NCBI GenBank assembly: GCA_005406025.1
Contig: BGZK01001246.1
Span: 119,434-183,433 of the forward strand
Direction of reading: 5' to 3'
Length of the DNA: 64,000 bases
DNA from: Eumeta japonica
Taxonomy: Eukaryota; Arthropoda; Insecta; Lepidoptera; Psychidae
The position numbers and the translations under genes were made by a program. Position 1 is the stretch's first letter. Every line of letters starts with the position of its first letter. This document shows positions 23,170-36,400 of the stretch, piece after piece. Under the pieces are notes generated by a model. The model ran no database searches. It saw only the letters and a list, made by a program, of their open reading frames with translations, and had not been told where the DNA came from.

Positions 23170-23409
23170 AACCGCTGTCAAAAACGTATTTAAATAATTG
23201 GTTAAACAGATTTCAGAAACGATTAGTTAGGTATTTTTGGAGTAGGTTCCACATAAAACGACAATATTGAGTCCAAAAGACATCTTCTTCTCCTAAAGAC
23301 ACAAAACTGTGTCTGGTTTATCTTTAGCTGAAACCGACTCCAAAATAACTAATTGGTTCTTTTTGATGTTTGTTAAGACAATTATTTAAATACGTTCATG
23401 AAGGCGGTT
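23170..23409. mobile_element. 240-bp foldback element with 79-bp arms
   Basis: The left arm 23,170-23,248 and the right arm 23,331-23,409 are imperfect inverted repeats. Shared blocks include 'aacgtatttaaataattg' and 'ttttggagt(a/c)ggtt', with the outer ends 'aaccgc'/'gcggtt'. The 82-bp centre has its own small hairpin (agacacaaaactgtgtct). It has no coding capacity. The 'ggagtcggt' motif also appears at 46,030 and 47,790, suggesting related elements. Confidence 0.55.
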
Positions 23410-23794
23410 CCCTTTTTTTTTGCATTCAATTTATTTTACGAATTTGAGATAATCGATCTAGCTATTTTACAAGTGGATTAAGCCAACGTTAATTAAATAG
23501 GCCAATCATCTCTTTGCTTTTGTACGGAGCAAGTGGAAAAATAATTCTGATACCGAATTTGTCATCCACTGGTTATCATTCCAGAGCCTTTACATTCTTA
23601 GTTGGAGTGCGACTACCAAATTATTCTTATACAAACTATACAAATTATACGTATTCTTTATAAAATAAAAGATCTACAATTCATGCATTTTCATTCTCTT
23701 CTATATTAATTTATTTCAATTTGTTTCATCTGTTATCGCTAAGAGTTCCGACCTGTTCCTGCTAAAATTATCACGTTGGAATTATATGAATTAA

Positions 23795-24195
23795 AAAATA
23801 TATGTAGGTAGATTAATAAGTCAAAAACTTATATTCTGTTTATACTTCGATTCGGTTTTTCTAATAGCCATTGAAGAGTAGTTTTCCTGGCGATAAATTG
23901 TAGTATTATCGCTTAACTCCTAACCGTTAAGTGCTGTAGTTTCATACAACTATTCGTGCCTTTATAAGTATTTGAGGGTTTCCCTCGATTTCCCTAGGAT
24001 GCCATCATAAGATCGCGACTTGGTCATTATTTATAACCCATTCATATATACAGGAGTATACCCTTCCAAACAAAACAAATTCGAAATCTCTCCATAATCG
24101 AAACAAAATATCTCTAAAACATGAATAAAAAAATACATAGAGGCGAACAGAGAACTTCACCCTTTTTTGAAGTTGGTATGTAAAATTAAAATAAT
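23795..24195 (+). repeat. Dispersed repeat, 'gaagtcggtt' family, copy 1
   Basis: It shares with 38,939-39,240 the ordered blocks 'atgtaggtagat', 'gccattgaa(g/a)agta', 'tattat(c/t)(g/c)cttaactc', 'atttgagggt', 'gatttcc' and 'cattc...ttccaaac/tttcaaac'. It ends near 'ccttttttgaagttggta' (24,160). I associate this arrangement with an abundant lepidopteran repeat. No protein is encoded. Confidence 0.55.
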
Positions 24196-27100
24196 GACTT
24201 TATGATAAAACTAAACAATATTTTTACTACTCATCGCATTCTATTAACCACAGGGTTTTATTGCACACGTAGACGTATTGTTTTTATTGCTCTACTGTTA
24301 AGATCTAATAAAAAAAACTCGTCGCATATGTTCAGTTACATTTTGAGACTAGCACATAATAATCAAAATAAAAAATACAAGAAAACACATGGCGCCATCA
24401 TATATATCTGTAGTAATAACCCGGAAGAGCCTACATCCAATTTTTGTAGGAAAATACCTTCGATGCAAAGTTCGCACAAACAAAACCGAGCGAAAATCTT
24501 TGTACACCAAATGAAGATCGTCTCTGATTGACTAGGGCTTGATGGCGGATAAATCAGTGGGCGGACGTCGTCAGAATCGACAATTCGGTTCATTCATTTC
24601 CCAAATTGAACGGCGGGCGGCAATCAGTTATGCTAATCCAGTCGGCTTTCTAACGAAATCGTTGTTTGGATCCAACTATAACATTATTTCCGTTGATTGA
24701 CTTTGTAGAACTTCAGCGTATATATAATCTACCTTTGATTTTGACCTTTTTTTTTAACAATTATTTTTTATGTCTTTTTCATTATGTTCACTTTTTTTTA
24801 GACACAAAAAAATTACAAAGCATATCGCCTTTTACGTGAAAAATTCGAAATTCGGTTTAGTGCCATGTGCGCTACGCTACACCTGCAAAATGACATACAT
24901 ACACATATTTACATAAATGCACGTGTGACAAATCATTTTGGATTTGAACATAATTAGTTCTCAATTTTCCACACTAACTTCTTACAAAATTAAATAATCA
25001 GGGTTGTATATGATTTTTTTGCGAGTATTTATCCATGTTACATTCTCATGTACTAACAATAAATTACTGGTATTTCTATAACCTTTTCTAAGTGTGAAGT
25101 TGTTTAGTTTGAGTAACGATACATTTTCCTAACTTTTAATTACATCAGTCCCTCCCAATATAGGACGTTTTGATGACTCATGATCGTCGTCATCTAAATG
25201 AGAATACATCCTCACTTTGATACATAATTTTGAAAAATTGAAATCGCACACTAACTGTTGAGAAAAAGAAGTTTTTGATTTTGTACGAAAAGAAAATTGA
25301 GCGGAATTTTTTCAATAGAAAAGTTTTAATGTATATTCAACAGTCTTTACAAATTTTAATCGATACACTTTTCTAAAACGGTCTCATCCATTTACCTTTC
25401 AGTCGTGGAAAATTATGAAATCCGTTTGAGTTTGCTTACGTCGGGAATTAATGAATAATGTGCTCAACTTTAAATATTCACAGTTACATTCTTCAACAAT
25501 TTTGCTCATCCATCCCTTCACTTAGCTTCCTTCAGAGTTCCCGCTTAGAACATGTTAATCTGAATATGTTTTTTCTCGCAAAACGCAGCGAGGGCATACA
25601 GCAATCACACATTGAAAACGTTCCATGTCACACGAGAGCTCACTCCGCGAAAAATAGTGAAAATTCTCGGATACGTATTTTGGTGACTGAACATTATTCA
25701 TTTCTCAAGGCGCGCCCTCTCGCCGAAATTGTTTAGGGGAGTAGGTAAAAAAGAAAACGGGAGAGGGTGCGGGAGGAGGCCTAGAAAGGGGAAAGCGAAG
25801 GTGAGGTGGTGCGAGACACGTTCTCAAGAGCCTACCGATTGCAGGGACACGTGCGCGCAACGGAGAACTCTTATTACTTCACAGTCTTGTAATTTTGTTG
25901 CGTAGAGTATGGCTACTAATTTTATTTCAACGTCATTTGTGAATTCAATAAATTCATTACAGTAGCAGTCGTTTTAGCTTGCTTCAAAATCGCTCTATAA
26001 TTGCAATTCAGAACAAGGTAGTTACAACAAATGGTATATTATACATACCATTTATTTATTATAACTTCTTTTTCGATTTTCAAAAATTACATATCTAGTA
26101 AGCCTTGAGTAGAATTTGTCTACTTGGATAATTTGTTTATATATGAGGTTAAACATAATGAAGATGTTGAAATGACATTAAATGCAGAAAATAAAATGAT
26201 TGGGGCCTTGTTTGCTGTTAAGAATAGGAAAAATGTCTCACGAAAAGCGTGTTTGACTGTTCAAAAGGTAGTTGTTATTATTACCTAGAGTGTGCGAAAT
26301 GCTTTTGAAAGATAAGTAAAAAAAATGGGCAATGTCAGAGAACCATGTGGTTTGAGAGAAAATGAAGTGACTAAATTGAAAGAAGGAAAGTTGGATATAT
26401 AAAATATATTCGAGAATAGAATTCTATAAATAAACAAGCCCCCCGCGCACGTCGCGCCGACCTTTGTCTCGGACGGCGCCTTGGACGATTATTTAAATCT
26501 TATTCTTTAATGGATTTATTTTGTGGGTGGAATTTTCGAGAAGCAATAAATCTTGAATGTTTATGTCGGACGTCACATGTTCACGTCTTATTTTTTTGTA
26601 TAATTCGAGGACTTTTCGAGGTCAGTCGACTAGTATAAATGGAGAAATGCAGTGCGGGTGGAGTCTGAATTTTATTTTTGCGATGGGAGCAACAACAAGT
26701 CAAGTGCGATACCGAAAAGCGACCGTCTGGTTCCGTAGCGATATATTGTGCCCCAGTATTTCTGAATATGCGCCTTCTGCTATTCTAAATGTTTTGTTTC
26801 ATCTAATCTCAATCTGCGAATCCCCAATAGGTCATTTCGTAATAATACTTTAACATCTACAATTTATTCAGAAGTTTAAATGAATCTGAAATTGAGTTTT
26901 GCAGTACCAAAATCGTATTAATATTTAAGATATGTAATTACGTTAAGTAGAATATGTAATATAATTCAATACGATACATTGAATTAAGTGGACGTAAGCT
27001 TTTCCGCAATTTATAGGGCACAATCAAAAAGGCATTAGAGCCTTGCATATTATGCTTATAATTGCATATTTGCATATTATGCTTATATGCAAAGTAGCAA

Positions 27101-28229
27101 AACATAATCACTTGCATTTTTACTATATTATTAAACACACATGAAATATTGTTTATTTTTGAAGTGTATGCGTATTAATATCATTGTATGAGGCATCTCT
27201 CATTTGATTTGTGAAATACCAATGATTCCTTTTTTTTTAATATGCACTTTTCTAATCCAATAAATGTAATGATAAAGTAAAGAGTAATTTCTGAGATTTA
27301 TCTGGATTTACAATCAGAAACGTAATGAGTTCAGTGCGACAGCTCGTTCCACGTCCAACCCGTCTCGTCACTCAGCCACTCAAGCAAAAATAACGTGAAA
27401 ACATCGTGAATGTCTGCTCCCTCAATTAGCTCACCAACCTTTGGAATCTCTTTTCACTAGTTGAAATCAAATTAAAAATGGTCGGTACAACCACACACAA
27501 CGAGATTTGCATTTATCTCAATTATTTTCAAGTAAATAACAGTATTGATAATAACATTATTAGTCAAATTTAGGAACAGCCCTAGCGCAGCCATTAACCG
27601 TGGCGGTTGAAATATTTCCATTTATAGTTATTCTAGGTACTTACAGTATACATATTTCGAGAATGTCACATCAGCCCCAACTTTTTTTTGGTAGAGCAGT
27701 TTTGTCAGTAGCTTAATTTTGCTAAATAATTCAACATTTTTATTTGAAAATCATTAAAACTTATGACAATGAAATTATGTCAGCTCTAATTTTTACATAA
27801 AGACTTGCTGGTGAAAGGATGCTGTGTGTGTGTGTGCATTAATGACCAATTGGCTAATGGTAGTTGGCTCCACTTCTCACTATTGACGTTATGCTTCCTC
27901 CAAGAGGCGCGTAGACAATTATTTTCTAGCTTCATGGTCTCAATACCATTTTCTACTCTAATCATATTTGTTATTCTTATATTCATTTTTAAGGACACGC
28001 ACATTTTAGCCTTAAATAGCTTCTCTACTGAATTTGTTTCTTCTTTTTATTTTGCCACACACAACGTTTAGTATCTTTCAAAGCGTAAAGACTATGATTT
28101 CATTGTAGATAGTTAAACGCACTTGTGAGATACTTTTAACATTTATAATTGCGGGCAATACCCTATTTATATTATTTCCGCATTTAGTCTCCTATTAATA
28201 TTTCTATAATATCCTTACATTCGTTAATA
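24196..28229. other. Non-coding stretch with several GC-rich islands
   Basis: No gene is recognised; the longest frame (109 codons, 24,202-24,531) is unremarkable. GC-rich islands occur at 24,540-24,640, 25,600-25,880 and 26,430-26,490. The last follows a TATAAATA at 26,416 but has no convincing exon. A (TG)n run lies at 27,822-27,838. 'gcatattatgcttat' occurs as a near-tandem duplication at 27,045-27,090. Confidence 0.35.
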
Positions 28230-28480
28230 AACGAACAATTTAAATAAACAAAATTTTTTACTCATTCTAATATTGCAATCAGTATTGCTTTTGTTTTTTG
28301 CAAATGTCATACCCACAAACGTCAAGATCTCAGTCTTACCGATATTCAGTTTCATGCTTTTTTGATTGACAGAATCATTCATTTTACTGATCATCTTCTG
28401 GAATTGCAAAGCCCATGACACAACTATTACTTAATTGTCGACGTATAGGAGAAATTTAACATGTGGCTCACCCGTTCATG
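28230..28480 (-). pseudogene. Non-LTR reverse transcriptase relic (RTE-like)
   Basis: The minus strand reads KFLLYVDN, a stop, then VIVVSWALQFQKMISKMND and KSMKLNIGKTEILTFVG. This is the catalytic-box region followed by the motif in which a GLK-N-KTK-like segment is conserved in RTE/BovB-type reverse transcriptases. The usual (Y/F)xDD has become YVDN and a stop follows directly, so it is inactive. No endonuclease domain or 3' tail was found. The clade assignment is tentative. Confidence 0.6.
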
Positions 28481-29154
28481 TTATTTCAAATCACATAGAC
28501 AACTATCCATGAATAGAGAATAAGTTCACAATGACGCTACACATGCCTATCTGACCTCTCGGATACTAAACTAATCAATATACGTCTCATTTATTCTAAC
28601 ACAGACACTGTAATATATTTATAGAGGTCGAGATGCCCTTATCATTTCGATAGGATATAGGGTATTATATCTTTATCCTCTAGACCTTAGGCTATAGAGT
28701 ACCTTAATGATCTATTATGTACTCTTAGATAGGGTATTTAACAGACCATTTATTTCCATTGTAACATAGTCTTTTTTCAGACCTACAAAAGAAGAAAAAC
28801 CCGACCAAGAGCATCTCGGACCAAGCTCAAGTGTAGAGCTCCGTAGCCAAAGAAATGCACTGTAGATATTATTTTGTATCAGTTTTGTGAAATTTTAGAT
28901 AATGAAGTGTATACGTACATTATTTTTTTCAGTTTGAAAGGGTAAATAATAAGTTTTGGAAAATAATGATATAACAATCCTTTATATAAAGTTAAAGTAT
29001 GTTTTATTACTAAAAAAATTAGTTTACTGTAATGAATTACCACTTTAACGTATTTACTTAATTACATATTACCGAATAAAATTTTGAATGCATTATAACA
29101 CAATTAAAACACTTACTGCTGTCTCAAAATGCAAAAATATAATGTCAAAAATTT
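28481..29154. other. Non-coding stretch, nothing recognised
   Basis: It probably includes more decayed retroelement upstream of the reverse transcriptase relic (to about 28,620), but no further motifs can be read. The stretch 28,610-28,750 is self-similar ('agggtatt' and 'tagac/gtcta' motifs recur), suggesting a weak foldback. Confidence 0.3.
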
Positions 29155-29685
29155 GGTACTTCTGTCTAAGAAGCGTAGTTTTTCATAAATAGCTCAGAAA
29201 ATATATATTCGATCATATTGCACATAATTTCCGTTGAAGGTAAATATTAAGGGTTACCTTTGTAATTTTTTTCATATATTTTGGACATACGCTTAAAAGA
29301 AAAAGAAGGGGGGACTATTTATGCTACTTTCGGAGCAAACATTTTCGAAAATATTCACTTATTAAAAAAAAATGCTTAAAAATCTTAAATTGTTTTTAAA
29401 ATAACTGTCAATCTGTGTGTCACACGTTGAGGTTTGCTGAAAAAATTTTTTTAAGCTTTTGTTACATATATGGAGTAAATATTTATAAACATTAATTCTT
29501 ATGATTTAACTACCTAATTAAGTAGCGGTTTATACAAGACACCTATATTCCAAATTACATCAATATATATTTTCTAGTTTTTGAAATAAATACCTGTGAC
29601 ATACAGACAGACGGATGAACATGAAGAAACTATAAGTCAGCAGTTTTTGCCGTATTGGTTATGAAACCTTAAAAACCTTTTGGTA
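29155..29685 (+). repeat. Dispersed repeat with 'acagacagacgg' tail, copy 1
   Basis: About 530 bp match the minus strand of 57,468-57,990 in order: 'cttctgtctaagaagcgtag', 'ttttggacatacg', 'ctttcggagc', 'gcttaaaaatcttaaa', 'ttgttacat.tatggagt', 'caagacacct', 'gacatacagacagacgg', and a tail 'gaaaccttaaaaa'. Lepidopteran repeats ending in 'tacggaaccctaaaaa' are known in this form (recalled, not searched). No protein is encoded. Confidence 0.65.
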
Positions 29686-31149
29686 CTATATCATAGAATT
29701 CACTGTGATGTTTCAAAAGGAAAAACATGGTCCGTACAATCTTTTTCTTTTAAAAAGTCTCACCTCACCATCCCATATCTTACTTTTAGTCACAACCCCT
29801 TCAATTATGACTTTCGTATATGGTTTACAAAGGATGTTAGAGAGATATATAGGCAGTGATTCCTGCAAACTTGATATGAACCCTTTATGGTTAGTAAAAT
29901 TGACGGATTTATACTAATCATTAGGTAGCCTATCGTTTTATAATACCTTTTTGTAGACTTTGTACACCAAGCTTTGTTCTACAACCCCGCCATCTCGGAT
30001 CTCTGACTTCTAAACTCAACTCACCTCACATTTGCGTGAGGTTTTCCTTCGAGCTCCCTTCCCCCAATTAGATTTGTTGAGATTTTGCTAGACTCCAATT
30101 TTCAAGTCACGTAATTTATAGATGACCCCTATCATTCTTTTTCGTCATGTGTTCGAATAATGTTAGTGTGTAACTTTGAAATGAAATTTGTCAGGCATTA
30201 AGCCATTTAAGCTTTCTTTTGCTTACTCGTCTTTCCTCATAAAAGCAATTATTGAGTCGGATCCTTCTCAATAGTTGCATCTTACTTGAAGACAGACGTC
30301 TTTTGTAAGTACTTTGGCAATTCGATATTTCATTTTTTACAACACAACAGATCTTATGTCTAATTAAATAAGACACATGAATTCGAATGGGCATAGACTA
30401 CCATCGGAGTTAATGTCCAAATCGGAGATCGGCATCTACTTGAGCATCGGAAAGAATATCCATTTTTATTTCGTTCATAAAAACATAAAAATGGATATTG
30501 TTCGTAAATTTTTGAACTTCTAGTTTACTACAGGCATGTAATTAATAAGTTCAACTGCAACTAGTTCAACAAGCTAGTCAATTTGCCCCTATAAAATGGA
30601 TCAGATTTAAAATAAATGTTTGTGGTATTCCGTAACGCTGTTATTTACAGCAAACTATCGATAATCACGACCTCTTCCGTCGCGTTCGCTAAACGAAAAT
30701 TGGTAGTCGTTGAAAGTGTTATGAAAGTGTAATAGAGCGATAATTTCGTTGGTGGTTGCGTTGCTTAGTACAGTTTTATGAGCCCGGTCACGCCATGCGA
30801 CGTTGATTGAGCAATTCACCAAGAAAAATTAGCAATTTCATCTGATAAGTGTTTGTGATTTGTGTGTGTTTTGACCCAAAAGCACTTATGTTGTTTTATA
30901 GGTCGCATGTAAAGCTTCAGTAAATTTCAGGGTAAGTTGATCTTGCAAAAAACTCGACCCAACCAAAAAGTGTACTAGCAATAAAAAAAAAGTTTTCTTG
31001 ACTATTTTTTTAAATACACATTATTTTTCATACAGAAAAAAAAAGATTACGAAGTTTTGGTCTTGTACCAATTCATCACTATGTAAAGGCAATTAAATGT
31101 TTATTATAGTAACTAGCACGTCTCGTGACAAATCTGAGACAGCAACACT
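29686..31149. other. Non-coding stretch; possible 5' untranslated exon
   Basis: At 30,640-30,940 the sequence is of mixed composition and non-repetitive. It ends in 'aaatttcag' followed by GGTAAGTTG, a good splice donor at about 30,930. Together with an initiator-like 'tacagtt' at about 30,770 it could be a non-coding first exon on the plus strand. No coding sequence supports this, so it remains a suggestion. Confidence 0.2.
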
Positions 31150-31707
31150 TCTAGTGGGCATGTTTTTGGTAAAGAAACTGTTTGCCTTTTGACCATGATC
31201 TGTTTCATACGTTCTTGTCGTAGGTAATTCATTTTTCAATATCAGTGATCAATCTTTTCAAAAACGGTTTTGTTTCCATTACTTTTTAATACAGAACACG
31301 ATGAGAACACGATTCATTAGATTTCTTTCAGTGATCTCGTATGGGACCCAAGTATCGTGCTTTATTTTTTTCAAATAAATCAAAACTGTTTTGCGGTCAA
31401 TCGCCAGCTCTTCAGCTATGGTGTAAGAACTAATATTCCAATATTGCTCCATTTTTTAGAATATGGCGTCAATTTTATCTCTAACAGCTCGACCAGAGTG
31501 AGGTTCATTTTCGACATCATTACCGGACTTGAACCAGTTTTGTGCTACTCTTATGGACACTGCATTAAGTCCACAAACGTAACAAATTTTTTTCGAGGCT
31601 TTTGTTGCATTTTTCCTTTTTTGTAATAAAACAAGCAGCGCAACCAAAAAGATTTTACCGCAATTTTTTACTTATGAAATACGAATACACTTTTACGCTG
31701 ACCTAAT
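31150..31707 (-). pseudogene. Mariner transposase relic B, N-terminal half
   Basis: The minus strand encodes decayed mariner transposase: a helix-turn-helix region (NWFKSGNDVENEPHSGR), then in shifted frames WNISSYTIAEELAIDRKTVL and YDKNV...KRSWSKGKQ text. The element end is probably near 31,707 ('ttaggtcagcgtaaaagtg' on the minus strand). The part carrying the second and third catalytic aspartates is absent, so this is a deleted copy of a lineage different from the mariner at 32.9-37.3 kb. Confidence 0.75.
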
Positions 31708-32504
31708 ATAATAAGTTGAATAGGTTACGTAAAAGTAATTTGACAATCTGGAAAGAATAGACAAAAGAAATCTATCGAACATCATATGTGTATCATAAAA
31801 AGATCGGCAAGGTAGGTACTGGAAAATCTTATAAAGGGCGCATTATTTATACATTGAAAAAGGACGACATTTTGACCAGTAGATATCGAGCAGCTGGTAG
31901 GAAACGATCTATGAATGTCATGAAGAAAAGATGTATTTCCATACCTCCTCTGGTTTACCGAGTTTTAGTGAGTGAAGATATTTTACCTATTCTTACTATA
32001 GGAAGTGGGCGGGAGTTCATTATTTATTAAATGTCAAACTTCTCTATACAGTTGCACATAAAATCAAATGTTGCTATGCCGTACAAAAAGGATTGAAACC
32101 TTTGAAAGGCTTTGGAATATCCGCCCGTATTCATAATTTGCAGAAACCAAAAATTTATTTAAAATTTGTTTTCGTTTTCATGTATAATATTTATACAAGT
32201 GAGTATAATCAATGATTCCATTCATTCATTTAATTTTATTTATTTTCCACTATGTAAAAAAAAACACTTAATCTGTTATTTTTATTAATATTTGTAAAAA
32301 AAATCCAAAAACACTCTAAATTATTTTAAATATAGCAATTATGAAATTTCTTTTTAGCCAAATTAGTATCTGCAAAAATTTAAAAAAAAAAACTTAAATA
32401 TGCTTTGTTACATGACGTTTCTATAACAAATAGTTTTTTTTCAATGCTCTAATTCACATACTTTGTAATATTGGCAACCTGGGAATCCTATTACATGCAT
32501 TGTT
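31708..32504. other. Stretch with an unrecognised 90-codon frame
   Basis: A plus frame is open from 31,761 to 32,030 (from a preceding stop; a GTG lies at 31,788). It reads KKIGKVGTGKSYKGRIIYTL and LTSRYRAAGRKRSM, more protein-like than its surroundings and rich in basic residues. No ATG opens it and no splice sites are convincing. It could be a transposon relic or an exon. The following DNA is AT-rich. Confidence 0.25.
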
Positions 32505-32600
32505 AGGGTTCCGTATGCAAAGGGTGTCAACCAGACCCTATTCTAAGCCTCCATTATCCTTCTTTCTGTCCGTCCTTTGTCTGCGAAATCGTATTAACCG
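32505..32600 (-). repeat. Tail of a 'ttagggttccg' dispersed repeat
   Basis: It begins 'gttagggttccgtatgcaaa' and carries 'ctgtccgtcc' soon after. This is the reverse of the tail seen at 29,590-29,685 and parallel to 57,468-57,545. The body of the repeat probably continues to about 32,900 but differs from the 29-kb family. Confidence 0.45.
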
Positions 32601-33090
32601 TAATTAGGTAGATAGTTGAAATTCTCAAAGTGTGTAGTTCTATAGCTCATATCGCAATAAATGATGAAAATAGAATTAAATTAAACATTAAAGGGAGCCC
32701 TTGTAACAGAAACATGTTTGTTTCTGTCGTTTTCAGCTCTATTTTAATAATTCCCAAAACAAAATGCTTGAAATGTTTACATAATGTGTATTACTTAATT
32801 GTTATTAAAAAAGTATTAAAAAGAAAATTAAGTTAAAAATTAAAGGGGACCCCGGCACGAAAAACGTATTTTTTGCTTTATTGCTCGATTTTAATAAAGG
32901 CAATAGAAAATCTCTTGAAGTGTGCACACACTGTGTACGAGGACTGTTATTTATGTATCTGGAACCGGCCACATACAGGATAATATTTAAAAGTAACTAC
33001 AACATATAAAAATTTAATTCCCTGGCTGTAGAATACACTTTATTTCATGTAACTGACAATTGTTTTACCATTATGGCGTCATTTTGAAAA

Positions 33091-33406
33091 TTGCATGGTT
33101 TTATCACCATGGATTTAACTTGTAAAAAAATTTGTGCGATGAATTGTTATATTCGGCATGCCTTAACTCAAAAACAGTGTATCGACCAACTCACTTCGAC
33201 TTTTGGGAATGAAGCACTGTCAAAAATCACTACTGGTTTAGTGAGTTTAATCGTGGGCGGTCTATGCTCACGGACGAATTTAAAGAAGGTCGCCCTAAGT
33301 CGGTTGGTATATCACAAGATATCGATGCCGTGAGAAAACTAATAATGCAAGATCATCATGTTACATATTGCGAGATAAAGGCGTCCCTGGGCATAAGTAT
33401 GACGAG
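33091..33406 (+). pseudogene. Mariner A transposase, N-terminal part
   Basis: This is the DNA-binding part: IRHALTQKQCIDQLTSTFGN followed, after one frameshift near 33,225, by FSEFNRGRSMLTDEFKEGRP and ITS-type helix text ending LGISMTS at the hAT junction. It corresponds to the paired helix-turn-helix domain that binds the inverted repeats. The reading resumes at 36,484 with IHKILHENLAVKKI. Confidence 0.88.
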
Positions 33407-36400
33407 TAGTGGCGAAGGCTTCTAAGAACTCGATTCTTATCGGCTTCCCTTTCATAAAATATTTAATATGCATAATTCATAAATAAATAAATTATTGCTT
33501 TTTAGTATACAGACACTTAAAATTATTTTTAATTTTCAATAATTATTGTAAATAATATCCAGCCTTCTTACGTTAGTAACGTAAGCCCTATATAAAAAAC
33601 ACTTCAAATAACTCGAAAGCAACCGAGTTATTTAGACGACCAAATTCAGAATGTTCGCAATCGTCGTAATCAATGTGAAATGTTGAGTCTTCCATATTCA
33701 GTTGTATTATAGCGTTATGGCGGCGCCTCGAGTCCGCGAGCTAACGGGTCGCAAGCCGCGGGCGAGCGGGAAAGGAGCTTCATAACTCGGTTGATCGCGA
33801 GTTTTACTTCCACAACGAAATGACGCAATTGTAATTCGTGTAACATAATTTCACCTTTAACGTGAACTTTTAGGTGTTATATTCGGTTGCGGATTGTTGT
33901 GATATACATTATTATGTAAATAATAATGCGTTTCGATCAGCGGAGATTTCCGATTATACCCGAATAAAAAACGGTTTTGCATATAGCATCATTCCCGTGT
34001 CGAATTAAGTATAGATGCGTTGTGAGTGTAATTGAATTTATATAATACGAGTTAGTGTAGTGGTATTTAAGACGAATTGATTGTTATTCTATTTATTCAG
34101 TAAGTGTTTTCTATTTTCGATTTTATAATGGCACTCTTAGCAATTGAATGCTGCACTACGGATTTTCTATTAAAAGCGAAAACTCCTTTTCAAAATTAAC
34201 GTTTCAGCAAAACAGAAAATTATCGAGTTAGATCGTGCTAAACCTAATATGAAAATAGATTATAAACGTAAAGATGGTTTTGTAAGCATTTCCACGTTTC
34301 ACTTTACGAAAAATTTACTTGGTTGACTGGCAGTTGTAAGCATAATAGAATGTATTGTTTTCCTTGTTTATTATTTTCAAAATCAAGTAGCGTTTGGAGT
34401 AGTACAGGATTTGTAGATATAAATAATTTTACTAATTCCTCGAAAAACACTTACAAACTGAAAACATATTCGTAGTTCTTTAGCATTGCACGAATTTGGC
34501 ATTAATAGAATTGAAATTTCTTTAGGGAACTCTTTCGAGGCATATAATAAAATAGAGAACGAAACCGTAATTTAATGAAGCGATTTATAGACACCATCAT
34601 TTTATTAGGAAGGCAAGAGCTATCGTTTCGCGGCCATGACGAAAAATTAACATCAGATAATCGCGGTAATTACATAGAAACTTTGTTGTTTTTAAAACAT
34701 ATGATTCAGTATTAGATATGCATTTAGAGCAATGTTCCTCAACTCAGAACTCTGTGTTCTCTGGTCTCTCGAGCGATATTCAGAACGATTTAATAAAGTC
34801 CATAGCTCAGGTCATTAGAGATGAAATTAAATCAGAAATTAACTTTGCGAAATTCGTGTCGGTTATAGCCGACGAAACACCTGATATTAGCCATCGAGAG
34901 CAAATGTCTGTCATATTCCGCTATTTGACTAAGACGGGGATCGAAGAGAGATTTGTAGGTTTTTCGATGTTACTTTAGAACGTGGAGCAGATCAGTTATC
35001 GCAAAGTATATTAGAGGTCATAGATCAGTTTAATTGTAAAGAAAATTAGTCGGTCAGTCGTATGATGGGGCCGCTGTGATGTCGGGTGCTCAGGGCGGCG
35101 TACAAACAAAAATTAAATTACAATGTCCAATGGCTGTCTTTATTCCTTGCTATGCTCACGTACTTAACTTGTGTTATCTCGATCTTTAGAAAATATTCCA
35201 GAGTTAAAACAATTTTTCGGCCACATCAATTGCATAATAATTTTTTAATAAATCTACTAAACGTTCGGGTCTTTTAAAATTAACGTCAGATCGTCGTTTG
35301 CCTGGTGTCGCAGAAACTCGATGGCAGTATCATTCTCGTATTATTAATGTCATTTGTAACTGTAGATCCGACATAATACAAACATTTAATATAATTATAG
35401 AAAATCCGATGGATTGGGATTCTGAATCAATTGCCATATCAGAAAGTTTGTTAATGAAATTAGAAGATAGGGAATTTTGCTTTTTGCATACTTTAGCTGA
35501 ATTATTTGCAAGAACAGATATTACTTTCGCTTTACTACAAAATAAACAGAGTGATATAGACGTCGTTATTCGGTAAGTTCAATCGCTATTAAATTGGTTT
35601 GAGAGTAATTTCATTAATAAGTTTGACGAAATTTACGACAGTGTCACTGATATAAGTGAGCCTCCACGAAGACGCCGACGTCTATTTAGCTCAGAATCAG
35701 ACTTAAAACGCAAGTATAAACGTATTTTGTCGTTTTTAGATTTACTAAGTAAGTCGAAATATGATTTATTCGAACGTAAATTTCCTGAGGATAAACTAAA
35801 TTTATTATTTCCTCAAATTTTTGACATAAATGCATTAAAAAATGAGTTAAAAGTATTATATTCGTCTCCTTCACTTAAAGGATTAGATATGTACGAGTTA
35901 TTTTTGCATTTACAAAAAGATATCTTAAAAGATACATTTCCTCAAATTTTAAGCTTAAGTAATATCTGTTTAACCCTTCCGATAACAATTGCGGCCGCGG
36001 AACGATCTTTTTCAGCTCTGAAACGCATTCTTACGTACCTCAGGAATAGCCAGACAGAACAAAGGCTTTCAGATCTCGCGTTGTTATCTATAGAAAAACA
36101 TTTACTGTTGCAAATCAAAAGTAAGCCAAATTTTTATGACTTGGTATTAGCTCATTTTCTCAAGAAAAATCGTAGATTACCACTAGAATTTAAATAGCTT
36201 TTTATCTCATTTAATTCATTTATCCACTGCGCTGCTATAAATTCGACTAAAGGAAACTACTTCATTAGCTTTTTCAAAGCTGCTTTTATGCATGCTCGAA
36301 GTCTTCCGTTTGTATTCTATCGTTGACTTCAAGTATGCCAAAAGTGGCGAATGAAATATCTCCGCGTTATACCAGAGGGCGTTACAGAGCTCGGTAAGTA

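Noticed and set aside
26412..26490. TATAAATA followed by a GC-rich stretch
   Set aside because: No open frame, donor or initiator is placed to support a promoter, and TATA-like strings are frequent in this composition.
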